A stretch of 64,000 bases of DNA. It comes from Pseudomonas subflava. GTDB lineage: Bacteria > Pseudomonadota > Gammaproteobacteria > Pseudomonadales > Pseudomonadaceae. Positions 1-8,425 of the stretch are shown here, piece by piece. Both the position numbers and the translations under genes were made by a program. The DNA lies in contig NZ_JAMXBF010000001.1 in assembly GCF_023823685.1 (NCBI RefSeq), forward strand, positions 434,001-498,000, given 5' to 3'. Position 1 is the first letter of the stretch. Every line of letters starts with the position of its first letter. The notes beneath the pieces were generated by a model, which did not search any database, had not been told where the DNA came from, and saw nothing but the letters and a program-made list of their open reading frames with translations.

Positions 1-872
1 GACAGCAGGCAGCCAACGATGCCCAGCATCAGCACGCGCATGCCTTTGTCCAGGCGCGGGAAGTGCTGCGGGATGTGCAGGAAGTGGCGGCTGAATTGGG
101 CTGCGGTCAGACAGTGCAGGTACATCAGCACGTAGATACTCACCGACTGCAGGCCCACGTGCTCGGGCAGCAGCTTGAACAGCATGCCGTCGAAGCAGGC
201 GGCGAACAGGCCGACGTTGACGTTGTACACCAGGTACCAGAGGTAGGCCCGCTCGCGCAGCGAGATGAACAGGAACAGGTTGTAGATGAACATGGCGAAC
301 AGCACGCCGTAGAACGCGCCGTTGATGCCCATCAGGTTTTCCTGGGCCGCCGCGCTGGCACCATGGGTGCTGAAGAACATCGGCACGAAAACGGTGCTGG
401 TGCTCTGCACCCGCACCAGCACGGTGTTGCTGCCGTGCGGCAAGGTCATGGGAAACCAGAAGTGGCGCACCTGCACCGGGCGCTGGGCGAAGGCGTAGCT
501 GTCGCCGCTGGACTGCCGTTGCAGGCGGCCGTGTTCGTCCTGCAAAAAGACATCGATGCGGTCGAGCAGGGCGTAGTTGACTTCCAGGTAGCCGGACAGC
601 GGCTGCGGGCGGCTGTTGACCAGGCGCACCTTGAACCACCACACGGAGTCGTTCTTGCCCAGGTTGGCGTGATCGCCGCGAACCTGCTGGAACGCGCTGT
701 CCGGCAAGTGCTGCACCGCATCGGCCTCCAGCCGGCCGTCGCGGTCGCGGTAATAGCCCATGTACGGCGCCAGGGACAGACGCAGCTCGTCGCGATCCAG
801 TGGCGCCGGGGCCAGTGCCCACAGCGGCCCGCTCAGGCAGAGCAGCAACATGGCCAGACACAAGCGAGGCAT
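1..872 (-). CDS. 7TM-DISM sensor protein, N-terminal part (runs off the left edge)
   Basis: Reading leftward from an ATG at 872, the frame stays open to base 1. It encodes a signal peptide (MPRLCLAMLLLCLSGPLWA), then a beta-rich periplasmic domain of about 130 residues, then hydrophobic segments. This order matches the 7TMR-DISMED2 plus 7TMR-DISM_7TM family: a periplasmic ligand-sensing domain followed by seven membrane helices. Such proteins usually end in a GGDEF, histidine kinase or other output domain. The output domain lies outside the window, so the signalling chemistry is unknown. A GAGGT Shine-Dalgarno lies just upstream of the ATG. The gene is separated by about 100 bp from the NAGGN peptidase gene on the same strand. 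Confidence 0.75.
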   Translation of the reverse strand, partial: MPRLCLAMLLLCLSGPLWALAPAPLDRDELRLSLAPYMGYYRDRDGRLEADAVQHLPDSAFQQVRGDHANLGKNDSVWWFKVRLVNSRPQPLSGYLEVNYALLDRIDVFLQDEHGRLQRQSSGDSYAFAQRPVQVRHFWFPMTLPHGSNTVLVRVQSTSTVFVPMFFSTHGASAAAQENLMGINGAFYGVLFAMFIYNLFLFISLRERAYLWYLVYNVNVGLFAACFDGMLFKLLPEHVGLQSVSIYVLMYLHCLTAAQFSRHFLHIPQHFPRLDKGMRVLMLGIVGCLL

Positions 873-976
873 TGGCCTACCTCATCTTTCTTATCGGTTA
901 TGCCAGCACTTTGCCTAGTTGTCGGCCAGCCTTCAAGCGGCCGCCGCAGAGCCTGCGCGCGGCCGGGAAGGGAAGC

Positions 977-2173
977 TTAGTCGCTGCTTTCCGGGCGCGC
1001 TCCGAGCACGCTGTCCAAGTTGGGCACCTGGGTATCGTTGGCCATCTGCGCGTCGTGCTCTATTTGATGGCTGAAGCGCTCCAGTGAATGCTCCTGGGCC
1101 GGCTTGGCGTCCGAAGCGAACACCGGCGGGCTGAGCAGGTAGGCGCCGATGAGTCGGGTCAGCGCGGCCAGGCTGTCGATGTGGGTGCGCTCGTAGCCGT
1201 GGGTGGCGTCGCAGCCAAACGCCAGCAGGGCGACGCGGATGTCGTGGCCGGCGGTCACCGCCGACTGGGCGTCGCTGTGGTAGTAGCGGAACAGGTCGCG
1301 GCGCACCGGGATGTCCTGCTCGCCGGCCAGGCGCAACAGGTGGCGCGACAGGTGATAGTCGTACGGGCCGCCGGAATCCTGCAGGGCCACGCTCACCGCG
1401 TGTTCGGTGGACTGCTGGCCGGGCGCCACCGGGGCGATGTCGATACCGACGAACTCGCTGACGTCCCAGGGCAGGGCCGCCGCGGCCCCGGAGCCCACTT
1501 CCTCGGTGATGGTGAACAGCGGGTGACAATCGATCTGCGGCTCCAGGCCGCTGTCGACGACGGCCTTGAGCGCCGTCAGCAGTGCGGCCACGCCGGCCTT
1601 GTCGTCCAGGTGGCGGGCGCTGATGTGGCCGCTGTCGGTGAATTCCGGCAGCGGATCGAAGGCGACGAAATCGCCCACCGAAACGCCCAGCGCCTCGCAC
1701 TCGGCGCGGCTGTAGCAGGGCGCGTCGAGGCGCAGCTCGATGTGTTCCCAGCTCACCGGCAGGCTGTCGACCTGGGTGTTGAAGGCGTGGCCGGAGGCCA
1801 TCAGCGGCAGCACGCTGCCGCGCAGCACGCTGTGATCGGTGAACAGGCTGACCCGGCTGCCTTCGGCGAAGCGGCTGGACCAGCAACCCACCGGCGCCAG
1901 GGCCGGGCGTCCGCTGTCCTTGATCTCGCGGACGATGGCGCCGATGGTGTCCAGGTGCGCCGAGACGGCTCGGTCCGGGCTGGACTGGCGTCCGCGCAGG
2001 GTGGCGCGGATAGTGCCGCGGCGGGTCAGCTCGAAGGGTATCTTCAATTCGTCCAGGCGCTCGGCCACGTAGCGCACCACGGTGTCGGTGAAGCCGGTGG
2101 GGCTGGGAATGGCCAGCAGTTCCAGCAGGACCTGGCGCAGGTAGCCGAGGTCGGGTTCGGGCAGACGATGCAT
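977..2173 (-). CDS. NAGGN-system M42-family peptidase
   Basis: A 398-residue protein resembling the M42 aminopeptidases that accompany N-acetylglutaminylglutamine amide (NAGGN) genes in pseudomonads. Metal-site signatures are visible: SAHLDTIG near residue 92, ARHLDDKAG near 190, TITEEVGSG near 225 and GIDIAP near 248. It is the third gene after asnO and ngg on the same strand, about 90 bp downstream of ngg. Its proposed role, from family context, is turnover or processing of the dipeptide osmolyte; the substrate has not been shown by the sequence. The start at 2173 follows a GAGGA-type Shine-Dalgarno. Length is normal for the family and no cofactor residue appears lost. Confidence 0.85.
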   Translation of the reverse strand: MHRLPEPDLGYLRQVLLELLAIPSPTGFTDTVVRYVAERLDELKIPFELTRRGTIRATLRGRQSSPDRAVSAHLDTIGAIVREIKDSGRPALAPVGCWSSRFAEGSRVSLFTDHSVLRGSVLPLMASGHAFNTQVDSLPVSWEHIELRLDAPCYSRAECEALGVSVGDFVAFDPLPEFTDSGHISARHLDDKAGVAALLTALKAVVDSGLEPQIDCHPLFTITEEVGSGAAAALPWDVSEFVGIDIAPVAPGQQSTEHAVSVALQDSGGPYDYHLSRHLLRLAGEQDIPVRRDLFRYYHSDAQSAVTAGHDIRVALLAFGCDATHGYERTHIDSLAALTRLIGAYLLSPPVFASDAKPAQEHSLERFSHQIEHDAQMANDTQVPNLDSVLGARPESSD

Positions 2174-2212
2174 GAAATCCTCCTCAGGACGTGCCGAGTT
2201 CAGCGGTGTGCA

Positions 2213-2243
2213 GCGGGAGCGGGGCCGAGGCCCCGCGTCCCGC
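2213..2243 (-). other. Intercistronic GC hairpin between ngg and the M42 peptidase gene
   Basis: GCGGGGCC (2219-2226) pairs with GGCCCCGC (2229-2236), and flanking GCGGGA (2213-2218) pairs with TCCCGC (2238-2243) around a one-base bulge. No T tract follows on the minus strand, so it is a better candidate for mRNA stabilisation or partial attenuation inside the operon than for a full terminator. Confidence 0.5.
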
Positions 2244-2266
2244 GCAGCAGTGAAGGCAGATGCGCC

Positions 2267-4003
2267 TCAGGGATGGGCGCGGCTCAGCGGAAACAGCAGG
2301 TCGACGAAGCGCTCCGCGGTGGGCTGCGGCTGGTGGTTGGCCAGGCCGACCCGCTCGTTGGCCTCGATGATCACGTACTCCTCCTGCTCCGCGTCGGGCA
2401 CCAGCAGGTCCAGGCCGACCACCGGGATATCCAGGGCGCGGGCAGCCTGCACCGCCGCCTGGCGCAGGGTCGGGTGCAGGCGTTCGGTCACGTCTTCCAG
2501 TACGCCGCCGGTATGCAGGTTGGCGGTCTTGCGCACGGCGAGGCGGGTGTCGGCGGGCAGCACGCTGGAGTAGTCGTAACCGGCGTCGTGCAGGGTGCGC
2601 TGGGTCTCCGCATCCAGCGGGATGCGGCTCTCGCCACCGGTGGCGGACTGGCGTCGACGGCTCTGGGCCTCGATCAGCGCGCCGATGGTGTGCACACCGT
2701 CGCCGATCACCTCCGCCGGGTGGCGAATGGCGGCCGCCACCACTTGGTAGCCGATCACCACGATGCGCAGGTCCTGGCCATGGTGATAGCTCTCCAGCAG
2801 CACGCGCTGGTCAAACTGGCGCGCGCGTTCGATGGCTTGCTGCACCGCTTCCTCGCTGCGCAGGTCCACGGCCACGCCCTGGCCTTGCTCGCCGTCCACC
2901 GGCTTGACCACGATGCTGCTGTGCTCGGCGAGGAAGTCGGCGTTGTCCTCGGCGCTGCCGGCCAGGCGCTGGGCCGGCTGGCGTAGGCCGGCGCGGGCCA
3001 GGGTGCGATGGGTGAGGCGCTTGTCCTGGCACAGGGTCATGCTGACCGCACTGGTGAGATCGGACAGCGACTCACGGCAGCGAATGCGCCGGCCGCCCTG
3101 GCTGAGGGTGAACAGCCCTCCCTCGGCGTCGTCCACGCGCACTTCGATGCCGCGCCGACGGGCCTCGTCGACGATGATCTTGGCGTACGGATTGAGCTCG
3201 GCCTCCGGGCCGGGGCCGAGGAACAGCGACTGGTTGATGCCGTTGCGCCGTTTCACCGCGAAGGTCGGCAACACGCGGAAGCCGAGCTTGGCGTAGAGCG
3301 ACTTGGCGCCCTTGTTGTCGTGCAGCACCGACAGGTCCAGGTAGTTCAGGCCGCGGCTCATCGAGTATTCGATCAGGTGGCGCACCAGCGCCTCGCCGAC
3401 GCCGGGACGCTGGCAGTCCGGAGCGACCGCCAGGCACCACAGGCTGCTGCCGGCCTCCGGGTCGGCGAACGCCTCGCGGTGGTTGAGACCCATCACCGCG
3501 CCGATGACCCGGCCGTCGCTCTCGTCCTCGGCCAGCCAGTAGCTGGGGCCGCCGTCCTCGCGCGGGGTCAGTTGTTCGGTGTCGATCGGCAGCATGCCGC
3601 GCTGGCGGTACAGGCCGTTGATGGCCTCCCAGTCCTGTTCGCTCTGCACCCGGCGGATCTGGAAGCCCCGGAAGCTGTCGCGGGCCGGCCGGTAGTCGGT
3701 AAACCACAGGCGCAGGGTGTCGGAGGGGTCGAGGAACAGCTGCTGCGGCGCGTGCGCCAGCACCTGATGCGGCGCGGCGACGTACAGGGCGATGTCGCGC
3801 TCGCCGGGGCGCTCCTCGAGTAGCGCCTGGGCCAGGGCCTCGGCGTTCGGATAGGTGTGGCCGATCAGCAGGCGACCCCAGCCGCAGCGCAGGCACAGTG
3901 GTGCGGATTGTTCGATGCCGTCCTTGGCCAGGTGCGCCTGCAGGCGCTCGTACGAGGGCGGTTGGCCGCGCTGCAGGCGTTGGGTGAAGGCAGATGCACG
4001 CAT
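2267..4003 (-). CDS. ngg: N-acetylglutaminylglutamine synthetase (GNAT plus ATP-grasp)
   Basis: A 578-residue two-domain enzyme. Residues about 115-275 look like a GNAT acetyltransferase (CLAVAPDCQRPGVGEALVRH acetyl-CoA loop). Residues about 300-578 look like an ATP-grasp ligase (SSIVVKPVDGEQGQG lysine/glycine loop; the IIEANERVGLANH metal-binding end). In the NAGGN pathway this protein acetylates glutamine or glutamate and ligates the dipeptide, which AsnO then amidates. It lies 21 bp downstream of asnO and is therefore surely cotranscribed. Nothing in the sequence suggests damage. Assignment rests on the domain pair plus the neighbouring asparagine-synthase-like gene. Confidence 0.9.
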   Translation of the reverse strand: MRASAFTQRLQRGQPPSYERLQAHLAKDGIEQSAPLCLRCGWGRLLIGHTYPNAEALAQALLEERPGERDIALYVAAPHQVLAHAPQQLFLDPSDTLRLWFTDYRPARDSFRGFQIRRVQSEQDWEAINGLYRQRGMLPIDTEQLTPREDGGPSYWLAEDESDGRVIGAVMGLNHREAFADPEAGSSLWCLAVAPDCQRPGVGEALVRHLIEYSMSRGLNYLDLSVLHDNKGAKSLYAKLGFRVLPTFAVKRRNGINQSLFLGPGPEAELNPYAKIIVDEARRRGIEVRVDDAEGGLFTLSQGGRRIRCRESLSDLTSAVSMTLCQDKRLTHRTLARAGLRQPAQRLAGSAEDNADFLAEHSSIVVKPVDGEQGQGVAVDLRSEEAVQQAIERARQFDQRVLLESYHHGQDLRIVVIGYQVVAAAIRHPAEVIGDGVHTIGALIEAQSRRRQSATGGESRIPLDAETQRTLHDAGYDYSSVLPADTRLAVRKTANLHTGGVLEDVTERLHPTLRQAAVQAARALDIPVVGLDLLVPDAEQEEYVIIEANERVGLANHQPQPTAERFVDLLFPLSRAHP

Positions 4004-4024
4004 GATGAGACTCCTTGTGTCGAT

Positions 4025-5794
4025 CTACAGGCCCTGTTCACTGAGCCAAAGGTTGAGAGCGGCGAGCTGCCAGAGCTTGGAGCCACGCAGGGGCGTGAGC
4101 TGGCCGGCCGGGTCGCTGAGCAGGCGGTCGAGCACGGCGGGCTGATAGAGGCCGCGGTCCTGGCTCGGGTCGAGCAGCAACTGCTGCACCCAGCCGAGCG
4201 TCGCGCCCTGCAGGTGTTTGAGGCCCGGCACCGGGAAGTAGCCCTTGGGGCGATCGATCACGGCGTGGGGAATCACCAGGCGGGCGGCTTCCTTGAGCAC
4301 GTGCTTGCCGCCGTCCGGCAGCTTGAAGCGTGCCGGGACGCGCGCCGCCAGCTCCACCAGGCGGTAGTCGAGGAACGGCGTGCGTGCCTCCAGGCCCCAG
4401 GCCATGGTCAAGTTGTCGACCCGCTTCACCGGGTCGTCGACCAGCATCACCGTGCCGTCCAGGCGCAGCGCCTTGTCCACCGCCGCCTCGGCGCCGGGCA
4501 TGGCGAAGTGCTCGCGAAGGAACTCGCCGGACCAGTCCGGGCCATGCCATTGCGGGCGCAGGGTGGCCAGCGTCTCGGCGCGGTCGCGGTCGAAGAAGGC
4601 GGCGCGGTAGGCGGCTTCGGGGTCCGCCGCACCGTCTACCAGCGGATACCAGTGGTAGCCGGCGAACAGCTCGTCGGCGCCCTGGCCGCACTGCACCACG
4701 GTGCAGTGGCGCGACACCTCGCGGCCGAGCAAATAGAAGGCGATGCAGTCGTGGCTGACCATCGGCTCGCTCATGGCGCGGAAGGCCGCCGGCAGCTGCT
4801 CGATGATTTCGTGCTCGCCGATGCGCAGCTGGCGGTGGCGGGTGCCGTAGTGACGGGCGATCAGGTCGGAGTAATAGAACTCGTCGCCGCGCTCGCCGCC
4901 GGCATCCTCGAAGCCGATCGAGAAGGTCGCCAGGTTGTCGACGCCGGCCTCGTGCAGCAGGCCGACCAGCAGGCTGGAGTCGACCCCGCCGGACAGCAGC
5001 ACGCCCACATCCAGTGCCGCGCGCTGGCGAACCTGTACCGCCTGGCGCATGCCGTCGAGCACGCGGTCGCGCCAGTCGTCGAGGCTGAAGTCGCGCTCGC
5101 TCTCGTGCGGGCCGAACGGCAGCTGCCACCAGGTGTGCTGCTCGCGGCGGCCGTCGCGCTCGATGCGCAGCCAGGTGGCCGGCGGCAGTTTGCGCACGCC
5201 GTTGAGCAGGGTGCGCGGCGCGGGCACCACGGAGTGGAAGTTGAGGTAGTGGTCGAGGGCCGCCGGGTCCAGCGAGGTGTCCACGTCGCCGCCCTGCAGC
5301 AGGGCCGGCAGGGTGGAGGCGAAGCGCAGGCGCTTGCCGTCCTCGTTGAGGTACAGCGGCTTGACGCCGAGGCGGTCGCGGGCGAGGAACAGGCGTTCCG
5401 TGTCGCGCTCCCAGATGGCGAAGGCGAACATGCCGTTGAGCCGGGGCAGCAGGTTCTCGCCCCAGGCGTGGTAGCCCTTGAGCAGGACCTCGGTGTCGCC
5501 GTCGGAGTGGAACTGGTAGCCCAGCGCCTGCAGCTCGCTACGCAGTTCGGGGTAGTTGTAGATGGCGCCGTTGAACACCATGGCCAGGCCGAGCTGCTGG
5601 TCGACCATGGGCTGGCCGGAGGCCGGCGCCAGGTCCATGACCTTCAGGCGTCTGTGGCCCAGGGCCAGCGGGCCGCTGGCGTGGAAGCCGCTGGCGTCGG
5701 GGCCGCGCGGCGCGAGATGATGGGTGATCCGGGCGAGGGCGGCCAGATCGGCCGGTTGTTGATCGAAACGTAACTCTCCAGCTATTCCGCACAT
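4025..5794 (-). CDS. asnO: N-acetylglutaminylglutamine amidotransferase, asparagine-synthase family
   Basis: A 589-residue class-II glutamine amidotransferase. Met-Cys-Gly at the N-terminus supplies the Cys2 nucleophile of the glutaminase domain (about 1-200). A PP-loop ATP pyrophosphatase domain follows (VGVLLSGGVDSSLL near residue 260). It is an asparagine synthase homologue; the ngg and M42 peptidase genes immediately downstream identify it as the enzyme amidating N-acetylglutaminylglutamine to the osmolyte NAGGN. It is the first gene of the operon and is divergent from a MarR-family gene across 123 bp. A TAAGGA Shine-Dalgarno is only three bases from the ATG. Two palindromes lie in the shared promoter region and are candidate operators. 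Confidence 0.9.
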   Translation of the reverse strand: MCGIAGELRFDQQPADLAALARITHHLAPRGPDASGFHASGPLALGHRRLKVMDLAPASGQPMVDQQLGLAMVFNGAIYNYPELRSELQALGYQFHSDGDTEVLLKGYHAWGENLLPRLNGMFAFAIWERDTERLFLARDRLGVKPLYLNEDGKRLRFASTLPALLQGGDVDTSLDPAALDHYLNFHSVVPAPRTLLNGVRKLPPATWLRIERDGRREQHTWWQLPFGPHESERDFSLDDWRDRVLDGMRQAVQVRQRAALDVGVLLSGGVDSSLLVGLLHEAGVDNLATFSIGFEDAGGERGDEFYYSDLIARHYGTRHRQLRIGEHEIIEQLPAAFRAMSEPMVSHDCIAFYLLGREVSRHCTVVQCGQGADELFAGYHWYPLVDGAADPEAAYRAAFFDRDRAETLATLRPQWHGPDWSGEFLREHFAMPGAEAAVDKALRLDGTVMLVDDPVKRVDNLTMAWGLEARTPFLDYRLVELAARVPARFKLPDGGKHVLKEAARLVIPHAVIDRPKGYFPVPGLKHLQGATLGWVQQLLLDPSQDRGLYQPAVLDRLLSDPAGQLTPLRGSKLWQLAALNLWLSEQGL

Positions 5795-5824
5795 AATTCC
5801 TTACCGGTTTTGCCGTTGGGGAGT

Positions 5825-5844
5825 GGTTCGTGCGGTCACGAACC
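5825..5844. promoter_or_regulatory. 20-bp palindrome in the asnO/marR intergenic region
   Basis: GGTTCGTG (5825-5832) and CACGAACC (5837-5844) are perfect inverted arms separated by CGGT, 30 bp upstream of the asnO ATG, and are followed on the plus strand by TTTTT. It could be an operator for the asnO promoter or a hairpin in the asnO leader. The sequence does not decide. Confidence 0.4.
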
Positions 5845-5866
5845 TTTTTCAGCCAAACAAGAAAAT

Positions 5867-5882
5867 GCTTTGATGTCAAAGC
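5867..5882. promoter_or_regulatory. Candidate MarR operator (GCTTTGA-TG-TCAAAGC)
   Basis: Seven-base perfect inverted arms GCTTTGA and TCAAAGC around TG lie 36 bp upstream of the marR-like start at 5918. The TTGA-N2-TCAA core is the type of palindrome bound by MarR/OhrR-family dimers. Position between divergent genes suggests autoregulation and possibly control of the NAGGN operon (inference). Confidence 0.45.
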
Positions 5883-5917
5883 TTTATTCCTGCTAAGGAC
5901 TCCGCTAATTAATAAAT

Positions 5918-6370
5918 ATGCTTACAACTCAATCTGATATGACATTGTTCGAGCCCGCCTTGTTCCGTGCCATTCGGCGCCTGCAACAAGCCGGCGAAGT
6001 GCACGCCAAACGCCTGACCCGTTACGGCGGGCTGACGCCCATGCAGCTGCTGATTCTCGGGGTGCTGGCCGGAGAGCGGCGGCTCACCGCCAGCGAGCTG
6101 AGCGGCCGGGTCAGCCTCAGCGCGGCGACTCTGTCCGGCATGCTCGAGCGTCTGGAAGAAAAGGGCCTGTTGATGCGCCAGCGCGACGATGAGGATCGTC
6201 GTCGGCAGTGGCTGACGGTCAGCGACGCCGGGCGTGCGCTGCTGGGCGAGGCGCCGCCGCTATTACCGCCGACGTTGCGCGACGCCTTCGCGGCGCTGCC
6301 GGAGTGGGAACGACACAGCCTCACCGCGGCGCTGTTGCGGGTGGCGGAGCTGTGCGGGGAGGCGGACTGA
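5918..6370 (+). CDS. MarR-family transcriptional regulator
   Basis: A 150-residue winged-helix protein. Helix-turn-helix residues sit around LTASELSGRVSLSAATLSGM (about 52-71) and the wing contains RQRDDEDRRRQWL, the Asp-Arg-rich loop typical of MarR. It is divergent from the NAGGN operon and the intergenic region carries two palindromes. A second in-frame ATG at 5939 is possible; no strong Shine-Dalgarno distinguishes them (AAGGA at 5895 is 18 bases before the first). Its effector is unknown. Linkage to osmolyte synthesis is by position only. Confidence 0.85.
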   Translation: MLTTQSDMTLFEPALFRAIRRLQQAGEVHAKRLTRYGGLTPMQLLILGVLAGERRLTASELSGRVSLSAATLSGMLERLEEKGLLMRQRDDEDRRRQWLTVSDAGRALLGEAPPLLPPTLRDAFAALPEWERHSLTAALLRVAELCGEAD

Positions 6371-6403
6371 TCCGCGGCGCGGCCGTTATTGCCCGCGGAT
6401 CAG
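6367..6403. terminator. Bidirectional terminator-like inverted repeat between convergent genes
   Basis: CTGATCCGCGG (6367-6377) and CCGCGGATCAG (6393-6403) form perfect 11-bp arms spanning both stop codons of the convergent marR-like gene and mnmC. There is no strong T tract, so termination would rely on the stem itself. Confidence 0.45.
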
Positions 6404-8332
6404 CTTGCGCAGGGCGAAGCGGTTGGGGTGGCAGGCCTCGGCCACCGCGCGGGGGAGCGGCAGCGGCTCGTCTTCCAGCCAGGCGGCCAGCAGCTCGGCC
6501 GACAGCGGCGCGCTGATCAACCCGCGCGAGCCGTGGCCGCTATTGACGTACAGGCCCTCGCGCCAGGGGCACGGGATCTCCGGCACCTGGCGCGCATCCT
6601 TGCCGAGCACCGCGTAGGCCTCGGCGAAGGCGGCCTCGTCGGCCAGCGGCCCGACGATGGGCAGGTAATCCGGGCTGGTGCAGCGGAAGGCGGCGCGACC
6701 CTGCAGCTGCGCCGGGTCGAGGGTGTCGGCGTGCAGGCGGGTGGCGAGATCGGTGGAGATCTCGCGCAGCAGCTCCAGGTTGCCGGCGTGCTCGGCGGCG
6801 GTCGGCTCGCAATCCTGGCGCTGGAAGTCGAAGCTGGCGCCCAGAGTGTGCTCGCCATGGCGCGGCGGGGCGACGTAGCCCTCGGCGCAGACCACGCAGC
6901 TCAGCGCGGCGCTGGCTTCGGTCTGTGGCAGGCGGCTGATCTGGCCGCGGATGCGTTTTAGCGGCAGCTCGGCGAAGCGGCGCACCTCGGCGGCGCCGGC
7001 GAGCACGGCGACCGACGCCGCGGCCAGCAGCCGTTCGCTGTCCAGCGCCTGCCACTGGCCATCGACGCGGCGCAGCTCCAGGGCTTCGCTGTGGCGCAGC
7101 AGGCGGATGTTGGAATGCTCGGCCAGCAGCCGGCACAGCGCCGGCGGATGCACCCAGCCGGCCTGCGGGTAGAACAGCCCGCCGGCGGGCAGGCCGACGT
7201 CGGCGATGGCCTCGGCCTCGTCGCGGCTTAGCGTGTAGAGCAGGTCGGTGGGAAAGGCCTCGGCCAGCCGGGCCTGGCGCTCGGCCTCCTTGGCATCGAA
7301 GGCCAGCTGCAACACGCCGCAGGCGGCCCAGTCGTCCGGTTGCAGGCGCTGCAGCAGGCGCCGGGTGTGGCCGAAGCCGGCCAGCACCAGCTGCGACAGC
7401 GCGGTGCCATGGGCGGACAGCTTGAGATAGAGCACGCCCTGGGGGTTGCCCGAGGCTTCCTGGGCGATGTCTGCATGACGCTCCAGCAGCGTCACCTGCC
7501 AGCCCCGCGCGGCCAGGCTGGCGGCCGTGGCGCAGCCGGCCATGCCGGCACCGATCACCAGCGCTTGGCGCACGGTGCTGCGCGGCGGGTGGGCGTACCA
7601 GGGCTTGTCGTACCGTGGTGTGGCGCCCTCGTAGCGGCCGCCGAGCATCTCCCATTTCGTGCCATGGCCGGGCAGTCGGCGCACGGCGAACCCGGCGGCG
7701 ATCAGCCCGCGCCGCACGAAGCCGGTGCTGGCGAAGGTGGCGAGGCTGGCGCCGGGCGCGGAGAGGCGCGCCAGCTGGGCGAACAGGGCGTCGGTCCACA
7801 TCTCGGGGTTCTTCGCCGGGGCGAAGCCGTCGAGGAACCAGGCGTCGATGCGCGCATCCAGCTGCGGCAGCTGTTCCAGTGCATCACCGATCAGCAGGGT
7901 CAGGATGACCCGTCCGCCAGCCAGCACCAGGCGCTGAAAGCCCGGGTGGATGGCCACGTACTGCTCCAGCAGCTGCGCCGACCAGGGCGCCAGTTCCGGC
8001 CACAGGGCGAGGGCGCGTCGCAGGTCGGCCGCCGCCAGCGGGTACTTCTCGACGCTGACGAAATGCAGCCGGGCGCCGACCGGGGCGAGCCGGTCGAACA
8101 GTTGCCAGGCGCAGAGAAAATTCAGTCCGGTGCCGAACCCGGTTTCGCCGATCACCAGGCGGTCGTCGACGGTCAGCTCGGCGCAGCGTTGCGCCAGCTG
8201 GCTGCCGTCGAGGAACACGTGGCGCGTCTCGCCCAGCGCGCCCTCGCGGGAGAAATACACGTCGCCGTACTGACGCGACAGCGGCTGGCCTTGGTCGTCC
8301 CAGTCGAGCTGGGCGTTGCTGGAGTCGGACAT
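6386..8332 (-). CDS. mnmC: Bifunctional tRNA mnm5s2U34 biosynthesis protein MnmC
   Basis: A 648-residue fusion. The N-terminal half is a SAM-dependent methyltransferase (GETGFGTGLNFL near residue 62; WFLDGFAPAKNPEMW). The C-terminal half is an FAD-dependent oxidoreductase of the DAAO type (VIGAGMAGCATAASLAARG dinucleotide motif; C-terminal VNSGHGSRGL). It converts cmnm5s2U to mnm5s2U at the wobble position of several tRNAs. An upstream ATG at 8371 would add 13 residues, but family members start close to the MSDSSNAQ position, so 8332 is chosen. It is divergent from pap. Length agrees with the family. Confidence 0.93.
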   Translation of the reverse strand: MSDSSNAQLDWDDQGQPLSRQYGDVYFSREGALGETRHVFLDGSQLAQRCAELTVDDRLVIGETGFGTGLNFLCAWQLFDRLAPVGARLHFVSVEKYPLAAADLRRALALWPELAPWSAQLLEQYVAIHPGFQRLVLAGGRVILTLLIGDALEQLPQLDARIDAWFLDGFAPAKNPEMWTDALFAQLARLSAPGASLATFASTGFVRRGLIAAGFAVRRLPGHGTKWEMLGGRYEGATPRYDKPWYAHPPRSTVRQALVIGAGMAGCATAASLAARGWQVTLLERHADIAQEASGNPQGVLYLKLSAHGTALSQLVLAGFGHTRRLLQRLQPDDWAACGVLQLAFDAKEAERQARLAEAFPTDLLYTLSRDEAEAIADVGLPAGGLFYPQAGWVHPPALCRLLAEHSNIRLLRHSEALELRRVDGQWQALDSERLLAAASVAVLAGAAEVRRFAELPLKRIRGQISRLPQTEASAALSCVVCAEGYVAPPRHGEHTLGASFDFQRQDCEPTAAEHAGNLELLREISTDLATRLHADTLDPAQLQGRAAFRCTSPDYLPIVGPLADEAAFAEAYAVLGKDARQVPEIPCPWREGLYVNSGHGSRGLISAPLSAELLAAWLEDEPLPLPRAVAEACHPNRFALRKLIRGQ

Positions 8333-8425
8333 CGGGGCACCGAAAAGGAAGGTGCGGCATTGTAGCGGCATGCCAAAAACCGGGGTGATCCGCTAGGCTG
8401 GGCAAATCGACGCACGGAGGTGAGC

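Noticed and set aside
8333..8371. Upstream start of MnmC adding 13 residues
   Set aside because: No ribosome site, and the extension is not expected in the family.
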